Source: Hexactinellida sp. DTS-2022 | Taxonomy: Eukaryota > Porifera > Hexactinellida | Assembly: GCA_028753945.1 (NCBI GenBank) | Contig: JAPNXP010000001.1 | Location: 15,056,501-15,120,500, forward strand | Reading direction: 5' to 3' | Length of the DNA stretch: 64,000 nucleotides | In this document: positions 10,872 to 20,940 of the stretch, piece after piece | How positions within the stretch are numbered: the stretch's first letter is position 1 | Layout: each line of letters starts with the position of its first letter | Made by a program: the position numbers and the translations under genes | Notes under the pieces: generated by a model | The model's database searches: none | Told to the model about the DNA's origin: nothing | What the model saw: only the letters and a program-made list of their open reading frames with translations

Positions 10872-12305
10872 TTAGGATACATCTTCTTCTTTGTAGAATA
10901 GAATATACGCTTCTTGGGTTTTTACAAATTCCCAGCTAACTACACTAGCCATAGAATCATCCAAACATTTCCAATCGTCCCTATACTTACAATAAGCAGT
11001 GTAATGACCAGAGTATAAAGTACCTGAATGGCTTACTATCCCATAGAGAGAGTATGTGTGGTTCCTATAATCACCATCAACTAGAGTCCAGGTGTCACCG
11101 AACTCCACAGTTGTTGATAGCTTTCTACGGAACTGGTCGCCAGAGAATCTCTTAAGATGAATATTGAGGAACCCTGGTAGTTTGGTTATATTGAGCCGTT
11201 TGGTGGATGTCGTTACCTTCATACATGTGTTGCAGTAGGGACGCTCTTCTTCCATTAGAATCTCTTCTGCTGTGAAGAGCTCCAAACAATCAGCTAAACG
11301 GATATGTTGCTTATAATATGAACAGTTTGGGTCATTCGTATCAGGAATAGGCAGAGATAAGTCCATGAATGGAATGTATGCTGTGGACTGGCTAGAGCAG
11401 AGAGAGCAGCATACCTCACTCCGTAGCATTCCACTGAACAGCTGAGATATCCTGCTGTCCTCCCAGGTCAGGTACCTAGCACAGGCTTCTCCCAGAGTCT
11501 CGCTATCAGCTGGAGACTTGCGTCCCTCCTCACTAGCTCTGTTGATCTCCTCGTGCAACTCGTTCAGGAGAAATCTCATGAACTCATGGGCGTCATGTTG
11601 GCTGGAATCTGAGAACTTTGGAGTAATTGAATCTATCTGTTTCTTCAGTATATTCGGATCTACTGAAAATACCGAAGTTGTATCCCACAAGTCAACCATA
11701 ACACGTTTAAATAGAAATGAGAGATCTCCTTTCCTTTTATTAAAGTACTGTGTGTATTCGTCTGATACATAGAGATGTCTGAGAGGAATAGTGTGGCTGA
11801 GACACTGTATGACACTATTCATGTAACATGTGTTTCCAAGGTTCCACAAACCACGAGTAGGAATACCTTCTGTAACATGTTCTCTTGTTTTCTCCTTGTA
11901 GTCCGCTACTGCTCTCACTCGAATCGATCCTGTCCCACTCAGTGTTCCTTCTAGGTTTGCATCCCACTCCAGCTCCACTCGTCTCATCCTGTCTCTAGCT
12001 GTCTCCAGACTAGCTTCTAGCTCTCTCATGCGGGCATCCAGTAGAGACACACTCTGTTCGAGGAATTCTTGATTCTCAACCTTAAGTAGAGTTGCTATTG
12101 TATGCTCTTTCAAACGGGACAACTCTAGAATCCGTTCAGCTACTCCCTCTCCCCTGTAGCCATCCTCTAGCTGCTGCAGCTCTGACAGCAGTGCTGTCTC
12201 TCTCTCTTTCAGCACATGATGAGCTCTGGCTACTCTCCTTTTTAGTTCTACTCGCACCCTCTCTATCTGTAAGAGGAGTGATTCCTCTACTAACACATTA
12301 GCCAT
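10872..12305 (-). CDS. Coiled-coil plus USP deubiquitinase, copy 3
   Basis: A 477-residue member of the tandem USP family with the fullest coiled coil (about 12-118, rich in Leu/Glu/Arg) and no low-complexity linker: the USP domain follows almost at once (about 146-477). The Cys box reads GLWNLGNTCYMN (Cys160), with Trp replacing the Arg found in copies 1 and 2. A QHDAHEF box, CSLC and CNTC zinc ligands and the His box SGHYTAYC are present. The last catalytic motif is CLDDS, an Asp where the others have FND/Asn; both residues are tolerated in USPs. Intronless. It is divergent from the beta-helix membrane gene at 13127. Probably an active deubiquitinase that oligomerises through the coil. Confidence 0.93.
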   Translation of the reverse strand: MANVLVEESLLLQIERVRVELKRRVARAHHVLKERETALLSELQQLEDGYRGEGVAERILELSRLKEHTIATLLKVENQEFLEQSVSLLDARMRELEASLETARDRMRRVELEWDANLEGTLSGTGSIRVRAVADYKEKTREHVTEGIPTRGLWNLGNTCYMNSVIQCLSHTIPLRHLYVSDEYTQYFNKRKGDLSFLFKRVMVDLWDTTSVFSVDPNILKKQIDSITPKFSDSSQHDAHEFMRFLLNELHEEINRASEEGRKSPADSETLGEACARYLTWEDSRISQLFSGMLRSEVCCSLCSSQSTAYIPFMDLSLPIPDTNDPNCSYYKQHIRLADCLELFTAEEILMEEERPYCNTCMKVTTSTKRLNITKLPGFLNIHLKRFSGDQFRRKLSTTVEFGDTWTLVDGDYRNHTYSLYGIVSHSGTLYSGHYTAYCKYRDDWKCLDDSMASVVSWEFVKTQEAYILFYKEEDVS

Positions 12306-13126
12306 TTCTGAACTTTTCTATATTAAGTATAATCAACAGCCAATGTTGCTCAATAAATATTTAGATTCACACTACTGAATAAGACAGCTTTGTCAAGTAG
12401 CCTAAGTACAGTTAACTCGGTTAACTCTGAAATCAGAATTTGCTTATTCTAATTGCATCTTAATGATCATAAATTATATATTTAATTAGGTAATTATATA
12501 GTTTATGAGTTTAACACTTCCATAAAATTGTAAATTCAAATATGATCTTATTTATTTTAGTTAACATATCGTTTTATGCCAACATCCACGTTGAAGCATC
12601 AACAAATAATAACATATTGTCCTTCTAGAAGCTTGAATGTATTAATAAAATACAAATTATTGTTGTAATACCTTTGGCCGTTTGGTGTACCTGTTGTGGC
12701 TATAGGTAATTGGATGCAAATTATTATACATGTTCTGAATAAAAGATTTAGTTTTATTCTTTCATTAAATAATTACGTATTTACACAGATCTGTTAACTG
12801 GTCAATAAATTTGTAACTGCTAACCGACATTAAGCGGTTAGTAGATCAAAACCCGTTAACGAACCCAGCCTTGCAATTATTTTTGATAAAGTATTTGTTA
12901 AATTACTCAAGAGACACTAAATAACTATTAATGAATAGATATACGTATAATTATAGTCACTCAATCTATTTTACTAATGGTATACTCCTAAATTAGATAC
13001 ATTACTTGTGATCAATCAAGTAACCCGAGACGATATGAAATTATTAGATAGAGACAGTACATTGGAAATAAATAGGAGCTAGGAGTTGAATTCAAAAATC
13101 ATAGAGCCAGAGGATTGTCTATTGCT
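12306..13126. promoter_or_regulatory. Divergent intergenic region
   Basis: About 820 bp between the starts of USP copy 3 (minus) and the beta-helix membrane gene (plus); it must hold both promoters. It is AT-rich and I see no convincing TATA box or repeated motif. Confidence 0.4.
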
Positions 13127-16100
13127 ATGACTAAGCGTGTCCCTTTTCTAATACTATGCTGTGTTGTGTTTGGACCAGCATTGGCTGCATCCGTTAAGAA
13201 CTGGTATTATATCAACATATTTATTACCAACTATGATAAACTCTATGATCCATGCTTTTGCATGGCATTCACGAATGTACCAAACGAATTCGACTGTGTA
13301 CCTCCACAGTTCATCCAGAGAATGTGTCGTGGACAGAGTCTGAAGGAAATATTTGCCATCCTACCCGAAGCTCTGAACCAGAGTGCAACTGAGGATACGA
13401 TTGTACAAGATTTAAAGATAACATTGGATAAGGGGGAATTCACAGAGACAGTAGTTTTCGACCAAAAAGATGTTCCACCACATTTTCAATTCGAGAAAGT
13501 TGTTGTGACTCATCGCACGTATAAAGAAAAAAATGCTGACATATGTCCAAGCAAAGGTAACGGTGAAACTTACGGAGTGCTTTCCTTCAAGGACTGGACT
13601 TTCGAAACCTCTATAGAATATCGTAGGTACGTAGGATGCAAGAATAATATGGAGAGCATTATTACTATCCGCAATAGCTCAGACATTCGTATCTACGGAA
13701 TTGATTTCTATGACAATGAACAGTCTCCGATTTTAATCATTGACAGTAATGTTCTTATATCTAACTGCACTATACAAAACACTCGACAATACTATAATCA
13801 TACACTCAAGGAAAACGGCATTCAGGAGTTGGGAAATCATGAAATAGCATTCAGTTTAGGCATCTCTATAATGATGACAAGCAATAGTGCTAAGAGCCAT
13901 CACGTAGAAATTAGAAATGTAACCTTCAAAGACAACAGATGCATGAAGAGTAACAGGACTGAACAAATCTGCGTTCATAATGTCGATTTAAATGCCATCC
14001 CAACATCCTTTTTCGGCGGTGCTGTGGGTGCAGCGTTTACAAGCACATCCGGTTCCATATTGATAATTAACAGTGTGTTTATCAACAACACAGCCTGTGA
14101 CAGCGGTGGCGGATTATTCATACACGTGTGTGATGGGATGACTAGTGGGAGTGTGCTAATGTCGAATTGTATACTAAGGGGCAATACGGCTGGGTATCTA
14201 GGAGGAGGCATATACCTTATGCAGGAGATAGAGGCTCATAACTTCTATCTGGAAATGTATGGAAGTGTTGTAGAGGAGAACCAAGGCTGCATCGCGGGGG
14301 GAGGCATAGCTGTACTGGTTGCAGATAAATCGCACAAATTCGATTTAATCAACCATCTAACGAATTTTACTACAGAAATGATATCCTTCTCATACTTTCT
14401 TAACACGAAATTTATTCGCAACTACTCAGGTAGGATTAGCTCTGGACACGCTGCCTACCTTAAAGCATACGATTCTCCGGCTAAGAAACAGCATCCGGTT
14501 ATTGTATTCGGGAACTGCGACTTCTCTTACAACCACAAACTCAACAGTACTCCTAACGGACTCACATTCGGTTCTATTCTAGCTGAGAACTTCATAATTG
14601 CATTTACTGGAGTTAACAACATCTCCAATAGCGAAGCTGGAGGGCTACTGTTGATCCAGGCAATAACAATAATATATGGGAATGTTAGTTTTAGTAATTT
14701 AAGCGCATATTCTGGTGGGGCAATCCATGCAAGGAAATGGTCAAAGATTCTGCTCACAAAGGACGCTCATGTTGTGTTCAGTAACAACTCGGCGAGCATA
14801 GCAGGAGGCGCTATATTCCACTACTTCGGCAACTGGGATGGCTATTCAGCCTCTAGCCTATACAATTCCTATTGTTTACTGGGGTACTTCCCTTCTATTC
14901 GCGAACCACCACAAAATTGGGAGAGCCACTTAACATTCATTAACAACGATGCGACCGCGGGAGGGGGAGCAGTATTCATAACTGATCTGAGACAATGTGC
15001 GTTGTTTAACGGCAAACTACAGCTGGATAAAGCATTCAACTACACAGACAAGTTTGTGTATATCAACAATACAGTGTCTCAGGGAAAATTTAAATACCTT
15101 GGAGCTTCGTACGGTACTATTGCAAGCTCAGTCGAGAAACTTGTATCAATACATGAGAGTGATTCGTACGAGAAGGGCCCTGGCATACGCGTACCGATAA
15201 ATTATGTACCGATTGACCAGTTAGGTCAAGTAACAATCGCCGTTATAGAGTTCAAATCTTCCATATCAACAGTTAAACTTTTTGATGATTACTTTGTCAT
15301 AACACCAACGGACTACAACGCATATATCAAATGCAAAGCCATGAATGAGAGTGACTGTCTTCTAAACAGTATATCCTTTCTTCAATACCGTGTCGATGGG
15401 TTTATTCCAGAGAGCATAACATTCCAGTATAAGATCAAAAGCGGGATTGAGTCAGTGAATACAAACAACGAATACAACCAACAAAACCCACTAACGATAA
15501 ACAACCCGTACTGTGACGTAGGCTATATACTAAGCTCGGGCGGCATATGTACCTGTGATTACGACAAACAGATAAACGGAGTAATCAAGTGCTCGTCTAC
15601 AGGAAATGTGTACATCCAGCCAGGCTACTGGGGAATCAAGAGGCAGGGAATAAACAGTAAGTTTACACTAAGCAGTGTTATTGTTAAGTGTGCTCACAGC
15701 ACGTGTTCATGCAATTATAGTGAACCCTCTCATCACGGACCCAACTGTTTGATACCAAAGGACCCGAATGATCTCTGTGTGGAAGAGCTCAACAGAGAAG
15801 GTGATCTGTGTGGGAATTGCAAGGAAAACTACACCTTTTTACCCTTCGCAGTTGAATGTGTATCAGCACCTAATGAAAACTACCATATTCTAATGGCAAC
15901 CTATGTGTTCATGACATTTGTATGCGCGTGTCTGATCCTAATTTTCCGGTGCAAGTTTTGGAATGGATTCCGTATATTCATCATAGTGTTGTACTCCCTG
16001 ACCTACATCAACTACAGCTTTAACCTCATACACCACATAATACTACTGAGAATAATACAAATACTACAGGGATTCACTGTACTTAACTTCTACATAATAT

Positions 16101-17152
16101 ACCCAGCCTACAAAGAGATTGGATTCACTACAACAGAAATCCTTGCGCTATACCCTGTTGCCACAATACTAATCGTGCTTGCAATCTTTGCAGTATTAAG
16201 CGCAATATCGTACAAATTTCCTGCTTCTTCATTTCATCATAAGTTCAAAGTAAGACGGCTTATATCTCCGGCTATCTACCTGTGGTATATAATGAGTATA
16301 TCGCTATTCCGAGTCTTCCTAGACTTCTCATACTGCTTAGCAATCATGAATAACGCAACTGAAGATGGGAATTTAGAGTTTAGGAACAGGTACAGTGGAA
16401 CCACTGAGTGCTATACACTGACCAATGGATATGTCTATTACTTGGCAGGAGTATTTTTCCTTGCTATCGGCCTTATAATGCCAGTGCCGGTGCTGTTGAT
16501 TATAGGCTCTATGAAGTGGAGCATTAACCGATCCTACACACTCAACAAGCTAATCATACCATTCAAACCCTGGGGGCGTTTCCAATGGGGCTGGGAGTAT
16601 ATTAGGTTTCTGCTGTTGGCTATCGGTCTCGTGACACATGATACAGCACCCTTGTATGGAAACTCGGTTATATCTATGTTCATAGTATTCCTGATGATAA
16701 TCCACATAACTATATGGCCGTACAAGGAGAAGAGTGCTAACGTAATTGAGTGCATAGGATGGGTTCTGCTGTCTCTCCTGTTTATAATCGACAACGCGGT
16801 TACACTGGACTATAGCTATATGGACTTATTCCAGCAGGTTCTTGTTTCCCTAATCATAATCCTACTTTGTTGCGCATTTATAACCTACACTATTCTAAAA
16901 ATAGCCTCAAAGCTAGCTAAAGAAAACTCCCATGTGAAGATTAAGAAACTATTCCCCCATAGACTGCCCATTATAGGCAATCTAGCTTCCAAACTATACA
17001 AACAGCTGAGGAAGAGGGTTGACGATGAAAGCTACGATGAGAAATGGGTAGCGGAAAAACCCAAACCAAAGCAGAAGGTCTCTGAGTCTCTCCATCGAAG
17101 AGATAGCATTCTAACTAACCTCAGCCTTGCTGTAAATACCAGTAGCATATAG
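13127..17152 (+). CDS. Secreted beta-helix plus polytopic membrane protein
   Basis: A single-exon gene for 1341 residues, starting at the ATG at 13127 (an upstream TTG is not a credible start). Residues 1-21 form a signal peptide. The region of about 185-615 carries repeats of G-G-A/G plus N-rich turns typical of right-handed parallel beta-helices (for example AGGAIF, ATAGGGAVF), with many N-glycosylation motifs. A cysteine-rich module (about 795-912) includes CTC, CSC and LCGNCKENY. From about 918 to 1264 there are eight or more hydrophobic spans, followed by a basic cytoplasmic tail. This architecture (beta-helix, Cys-rich hinge, multi-span domain) is known from large uncharacterised families in early-branching animals and protists. 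Role unknown; a surface receptor or adhesion role is inference. Confidence 0.9.
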   Translation: MTKRVPFLILCCVVFGPALAASVKNWYYINIFITNYDKLYDPCFCMAFTNVPNEFDCVPPQFIQRMCRGQSLKEIFAILPEALNQSATEDTIVQDLKITLDKGEFTETVVFDQKDVPPHFQFEKVVVTHRTYKEKNADICPSKGNGETYGVLSFKDWTFETSIEYRRYVGCKNNMESIITIRNSSDIRIYGIDFYDNEQSPILIIDSNVLISNCTIQNTRQYYNHTLKENGIQELGNHEIAFSLGISIMMTSNSAKSHHVEIRNVTFKDNRCMKSNRTEQICVHNVDLNAIPTSFFGGAVGAAFTSTSGSILIINSVFINNTACDSGGGLFIHVCDGMTSGSVLMSNCILRGNTAGYLGGGIYLMQEIEAHNFYLEMYGSVVEENQGCIAGGGIAVLVADKSHKFDLINHLTNFTTEMISFSYFLNTKFIRNYSGRISSGHAAYLKAYDSPAKKQHPVIVFGNCDFSYNHKLNSTPNGLTFGSILAENFIIAFTGVNNISNSEAGGLLLIQAITIIYGNVSFSNLSAYSGGAIHARKWSKILLTKDAHVVFSNNSASIAGGAIFHYFGNWDGYSASSLYNSYCLLGYFPSIREPPQNWESHLTFINNDATAGGGAVFITDLRQCALFNGKLQLDKAFNYTDKFVYINNTVSQGKFKYLGASYGTIASSVEKLVSIHESDSYEKGPGIRVPINYVPIDQLGQVTIAVIEFKSSISTVKLFDDYFVITPTDYNAYIKCKAMNESDCLLNSISFLQYRVDGFIPESITFQYKIKSGIESVNTNNEYNQQNPLTINNPYCDVGYILSSGGICTCDYDKQINGVIKCSSTGNVYIQPGYWGIKRQGINSKFTLSSVIVKCAHSTCSCNYSEPSHHGPNCLIPKDPNDLCVEELNREGDLCGNCKENYTFLPFAVECVSAPNENYHILMATYVFMTFVCACLILIFRCKFWNGFRIFIIVLYSLTYINYSFNLIHHIILLRIIQILQGFTVLNFYIIYPAYKEIGFTTTEILALYPVATILIVLAIFAVLSAISYKFPASSFHHKFKVRRLISPAIYLWYIMSISLFRVFLDFSYCLAIMNNATEDGNLEFRNRYSGTTECYTLTNGYVYYLAGVFFLAIGLIMPVPVLLIIGSMKWSINRSYTLNKLIIPFKPWGRFQWGWEYIRFLLLAIGLVTHDTAPLYGNSVISMFIVFLMIIHITIWPYKEKSANVIECIGWVLLSLLFIIDNAVTLDYSYMDLFQQVLVSLIIILLCCAFITYTILKIASKLAKENSHVKIKKLFPHRLPIIGNLASKLYKQLRKRVDDESYDEKWVAEKPKPKQKVSESLHRRDSILTNLSLAVNTSSI

Positions 17153-17779
17153 TATACTAAATATAACTTCATGTTTGTATAGCGTAGTATAGAGGATATT
17201 GATAACGTCGGTAATTAACCAAATGATATATTTTGTAATGCTTTATATAATATAACTATATTATGTACGTCAATTCGGTTCAGGAGTTCTGAGTTGAATG
17301 ATAACTTGTTTACAATAATAGTAAGTACAGCAGAATGTTAAATCACAATATATTACTTTCGATTAGATCATACTTCTATGTTAGCTACCACTCTAATAAT
17401 ATTTGTATGCCTGCCACAATGGAAACCCCATCAACAAGTTTGTTAGAGATGTAGTGGGACGTTGGCTGTTAACAGCAGTGAAGAATATATCAAAATTTTA
17501 GTGAACATTGTTTGATATTTATTCCTGAAGAGAATAACGTGAATTGGAAATTGATACTTAAATAATAAGAATATTTACAATGTATTGCAGAATATGTGTA
17601 TAATTTATGCCCTAATTAGCAGGAATACAAGAATAACTAAACATAAATACCCAATACAGTACACAACTAATCAGAACATAGGTGCTTCGATTTACAAAAT
17701 ACTTTTCGAAATTGTGTAGTATGATAAACAATAGTGCTATTGATTACATAGCATATTATGGTACTGAAAATAAACAGGA
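17153..17779. other. Intergenic, AT-rich
   Basis: Region after the beta-helix gene, probably with its 3' untranslated sequence. No gene or defined repeat is seen. Confidence 0.4.
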
Positions 17780-18592
17780 ACCTAGCTAGAAATATTTCGT
17801 TATTACCGGATTTTATTAAGTTTTAGTAAGGGGGGGATTATTTTACTTGTACTATTAGAAATACACTATAAATAAAATAATACTGAATGTCACATAGAGA
17901 CAGAATATGATTTCAAACATCTTAGTTTGCTTCTCCAAGGTTTGTAACTCGGTTGTAAGAGTATTAAACTCGATTGTAAAAGCCTTGAATTCGGTTTTAA
18001 GAGCATTAAACTCGTTTGTCAGAGCGTTGGACTCTCGGCGGTTCTCTCGCCTCAGACGTTCGATAAGATTCCTTTCAATTCCTTCGAGTCCTAATTCAAA
18101 CATTCTAAAAACAGGTATCAGTATATGAGACAGAGTTATACTGTATTGTAATTACTGGTATGTATAATGTACTGTTGGGCTGGGCACAGAATAGTGTCAG
18201 TACAATATATAAGTATACTTCCAGTAGAGGGTATTGTCATGCGCTGATGTACACAAATATTGGGATTTGGGAACCCCTGTATTAGGCAAACCTACTACTA
18301 GAATAGATGCTATATATTTAGTTTGCTAGAATAAGGCATTATTTCGCACAAATGTCAATAAATGGTGATGTGTTTCTTATACTATATCTTCAAAAATGCG
18401 GTGTATCTTATTTTCCCATCCGACCACTTTGGATATCCGAGTAAGGCCAGATTAAGCCGGATATCCGGTCTAGTATTAACCAGAGTTAATTGAGTGCATT
18501 TGTATAGCTAATTAAACCTTGTATTCTTTAACTAATATTTAGCCTTGTCTGTGTTAATTAAGTTAACGAGTCTACTGTAGTTGAAAGTTTTA
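17780..18592. repeat. Tandem segmental duplication, unit A
   Basis: Most of this unit is repeated at about 18675-19546, including the non-coding flank with the phrase gtactgttgggctgggcaca and the shared lead-in aaatatttcgttatt. Each unit carries one small coiled-coil gene and its upstream region, so gene and promoter were duplicated together. Confidence 0.85.
17855..18103 (-). CDS. Small tail-anchored heptad-repeat protein, copy A
   Basis: An 82-residue protein. After a basic N-terminus (RLRRENRRES) come four to five 7-residue units of the form NALTNEF, NALKTEF, KAFTIEF, NTLTTEL (about 26-55), which predict a regular coiled coil. A hydrophobic C-terminal span (about 62-82) ends the protein, so it should be a tail-anchored membrane protein with its coil in the cytosol. 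The start is supported by two downstream paralogues that share the initial MFE and the flanking DNA ttcaaacattctaaa. No SNARE signature residue is visible. Function unknown. Confidence 0.7.
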   Translation of the reverse strand: MFELGLEGIERNLIERLRRENRRESNALTNEFNALKTEFKAFTIEFNTLTTELQTLEKQTKMFEIIFCLYVTFSIILFIVYF

Positions 18593-18674
18593 CAGGTAAC
18601 AGATCACTTTGTTAAATCGGAGTTTTTACAGTACGGCTAGATAGAGGGTGTTTCGGATCATTAGATAACCTTGT

Positions 18675-19546
18675 AAAAAGGAATATTTCGTTATTTCCGT
18701 CTTTATTAATTTTTAGTAAGGGGGAGACTAATTTACTTGTACTAAACTACTAATACAAATATATTCAACAATGTTTAAATACTACTAGAAAAAATACAAC
18801 ACCAAATGTCACATTGAGTATGATATCACACAACTTCTCTAGTTTTTGCAAGGTTTGTAACTCGGCTTCAAGAGAACTTAACTCGATTGTAAGAGCCTCG
18901 AACTCAATTGTCAGAGCGTTAAACTCGATCGTAAGAGCCAAGTATTTTCGGCGTCTCTCTCGCCTCCTCATACGTGCGATAAGATTCCTTTCAGAAACTG
19001 AGAGTAATAATTCAAACATTCTAAAAGCAAGTACCAGATACCATCAATATAGGGACCGAGTTCTATTGTATTGTAATTAATACGTATACTGGTATGTTAA
19101 TAGTTATACTGTCTTGTAATTACTGATATGTATAATGTACTGTTGGGCTGGGCACAGAATAGTGTCAGTACAATATTAAGTATACTTCCAGTAGAGGGTA
19201 TTGTCATACGCTGATGTACACAAATATTGGGAACCCCTGTATTAGGCAAACCCTGCTACTAGCTACTATATGCTATATATTTTAGTTTGCTAGAATAAGG
19301 CATTATTTCGCACAAATTTCAATAAATGGTGATGTGTTTCTTATACTATTATCTTCAAAAATGTAAGAAAATATTATTTTACTATCTGACCAAATCTGGA
19401 TACCCAGTGAGCCTCTAGTATTATAAGCAAAGTTAATTGACTGCATTTGTATAGTTATGGGAAATAAAATTTGTATTTTTAACCGATATTTCGCTTTGTT
19501 TGTAATCGTATTAACGAGTATACTTACTGTAGTTGAAAGTTTAAAT
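18675..19546. repeat. Tandem segmental duplication, unit B
   Basis: Second unit of the gene-containing duplication. It is clearly alignable with unit A over about 800 bp, with a larger divergence near 18400-18440 versus 19370-19420. Confidence 0.85.
18765..19019 (-). CDS. Small tail-anchored heptad-repeat protein, copy B
   Basis: An 84-residue paralogue of copy A. The N-terminus is basic (RMRRRERRRK). Heptads LALTIEF, NALTIEF, EALTIEL, SSLEAEL and QTLQKLE follow, and a hydrophobic C-terminal anchor (about 62-82) ends in FKHC. The near-exact 7-residue units correspond to 21-bp tandem repeats in the DNA. MFELLLSVSERNLI at the start closely matches copy C. Conservation of the reading frame in all three copies while flanks drift suggests they are expressed proteins. 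Function unknown. Confidence 0.7.
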   Translation of the reverse strand: MFELLLSVSERNLIARMRRRERRRKYLALTIEFNALTIEFEALTIELSSLEAELQTLQKLEKLCDIILNVTFGVVFFLVVFKHC

Positions 19547-19574
19547 ATTTTTTTATAATTCAAGAAAGAATATA

Positions 19575-19805
19575 CTAAATATCAGTGTCACAATGTATTT
19601 GATAGTAAAACAACTTCTCAAAAGTATAAATTTCTTCCTCAAGTTTTTGTTTTTCGAACTTCAATTGTTGCTTTTCGAATTCCAAGGTTTGTACCTTGAT
19701 TGAAAGAGTCTTTAACTCTGTGTGATATTTGCGGCGATTTCTCTCTCGCTTCCTCAAACGTTTGATAAAATTCCTTTCAGAAACTGAGAGTTGCCTTTCA
19801 AACAT
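19575..19805 (-). CDS. Small coiled-coil protein, copy C, without membrane anchor
   Basis: A 76-residue third paralogue, starting at the Met that aligns with copies A and B (MFERQLSVSERNFI). An upstream in-frame ATG ending at 19901 would add 32 unrelated residues, so I prefer the shorter start. The basic segment (RLRKRERNRRK) and a Leu/Glu/Lys-rich coil with LEFEKQQ and LKFEKQK heptads are kept. The C-terminal hydrophobic anchor is replaced by a short polar end, so this copy would be soluble or is decaying. Confidence 0.6.
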   Translation of the reverse strand: MFERQLSVSERNFIKRLRKRERNRRKYHTELKTLSIKVQTLEFEKQQLKFEKQKLEEEIYTFEKLFYYQIHCDTDI

Positions 19806-20896
19806 TCTAAATGCAAGTCTATTCCATTCAAAATCAACTACCTGATCAATACTGAGATCTATTCTCTGTAGATAATAATTGTGCTTAATTTTTGAATCCA
19901 TGCAGTTAAAATTTTTTATTGTGTACCACTCTCATCGCTTCTTCCTCTATTTATTCTCAGTTTGTAGTCATGATATGAAACACTTAAACTTTTTACTTAG
20001 AACCGACTTACAAAAGTGTCGGCATAATTAATGGAACTATAATCAGGAACAATCTTCAATACTGTATCTGACTAGCATATTTAATTTTATTGAAACTACA
20101 AGTTGTATAGTGGCTGTATGGTGATCTGGTTAATAAGAGAAATTACCAAAAGACAATAATATTATCAATTTTGAGTCAGGTTTTAAGTATTGGCACAGAA
20201 GATGAGCATAAAAGTGTACACTAACCAAAAGTGGTTACAAACTGAACACAAGACAGGAAGGAAGCTAGAAATGATTAGAATAACTCTACTCATATTCGTG
20301 AGAATAAATGGATTGAAATTGAATACCAATGGAAATATATTTACTAAGACCATTTAGAGTAATTCCCTGTATGCATTGAATGAAAAATAACCTAAGCTAC
20401 AAGGGAGTTGTTCCCAACCGTAGTTCTGCAGAATATTTGTAAATTTACCACAGTGTCTTATAGAGTTCTCATTTGGAAATGTTTAATCAGACGATGCAAA
20501 ATACTTAATTTTGTGCTAGTATGAATTGGATGCTCCATGAAGGCTTTAATACTTTTATTTTATACTTTAAACTCGAATACTATCTTGATTCTCGTAGCAT
20601 GATATTAATTGGGATGTATTACTGTGTATGTTGAAGAATAAACGAGTGTGTGCCTATCGTCACAGAATAAATAAGTGCATGTTATTAAGGTACAATTTAG
20701 GAAGTGTATTTGTAATAATTATAAGATACTACTTAGTTAATTAAATAATTAATAGTAACTTATTAAATGCAAATCATAACGATTCCTTTGTTTTAAAGTA
20801 TGCGAGAAATAATTTGGGTCCAGGAAGCAGTCTCTCATTGATTAGAGATTACCGGATGCAAAAATAAAGGTTGAAACCACTGAACTAAGGAACTAG
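19806..20896. other. Intergenic, AT-rich
   Basis: Upstream of small-gene copy C and downstream of PLRG1. I see no gene, RNA or defined repeat. Confidence 0.4.
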
Positions 20897-20902
20897 TTTA
20901 TT
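20897..20902 (-). terminator. Likely PLRG1 polyadenylation signal
   Basis: TTTATT on the plus strand reads AATAAA on the minus strand, about 40 nt past the PLRG1 stop codon. The position is right for a poly(A) signal; not proven. Confidence 0.6.
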
Positions 20903-20940
20903 TGAATGCATTTATACTCCCTTTATTTGTACGAATTCAA

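Noticed and set aside
13115-13126. Upstream TTG start for the beta-helix gene
   Set aside because: TTG is not a usual animal start; the ATG at 13127 directly begins the signal peptide.
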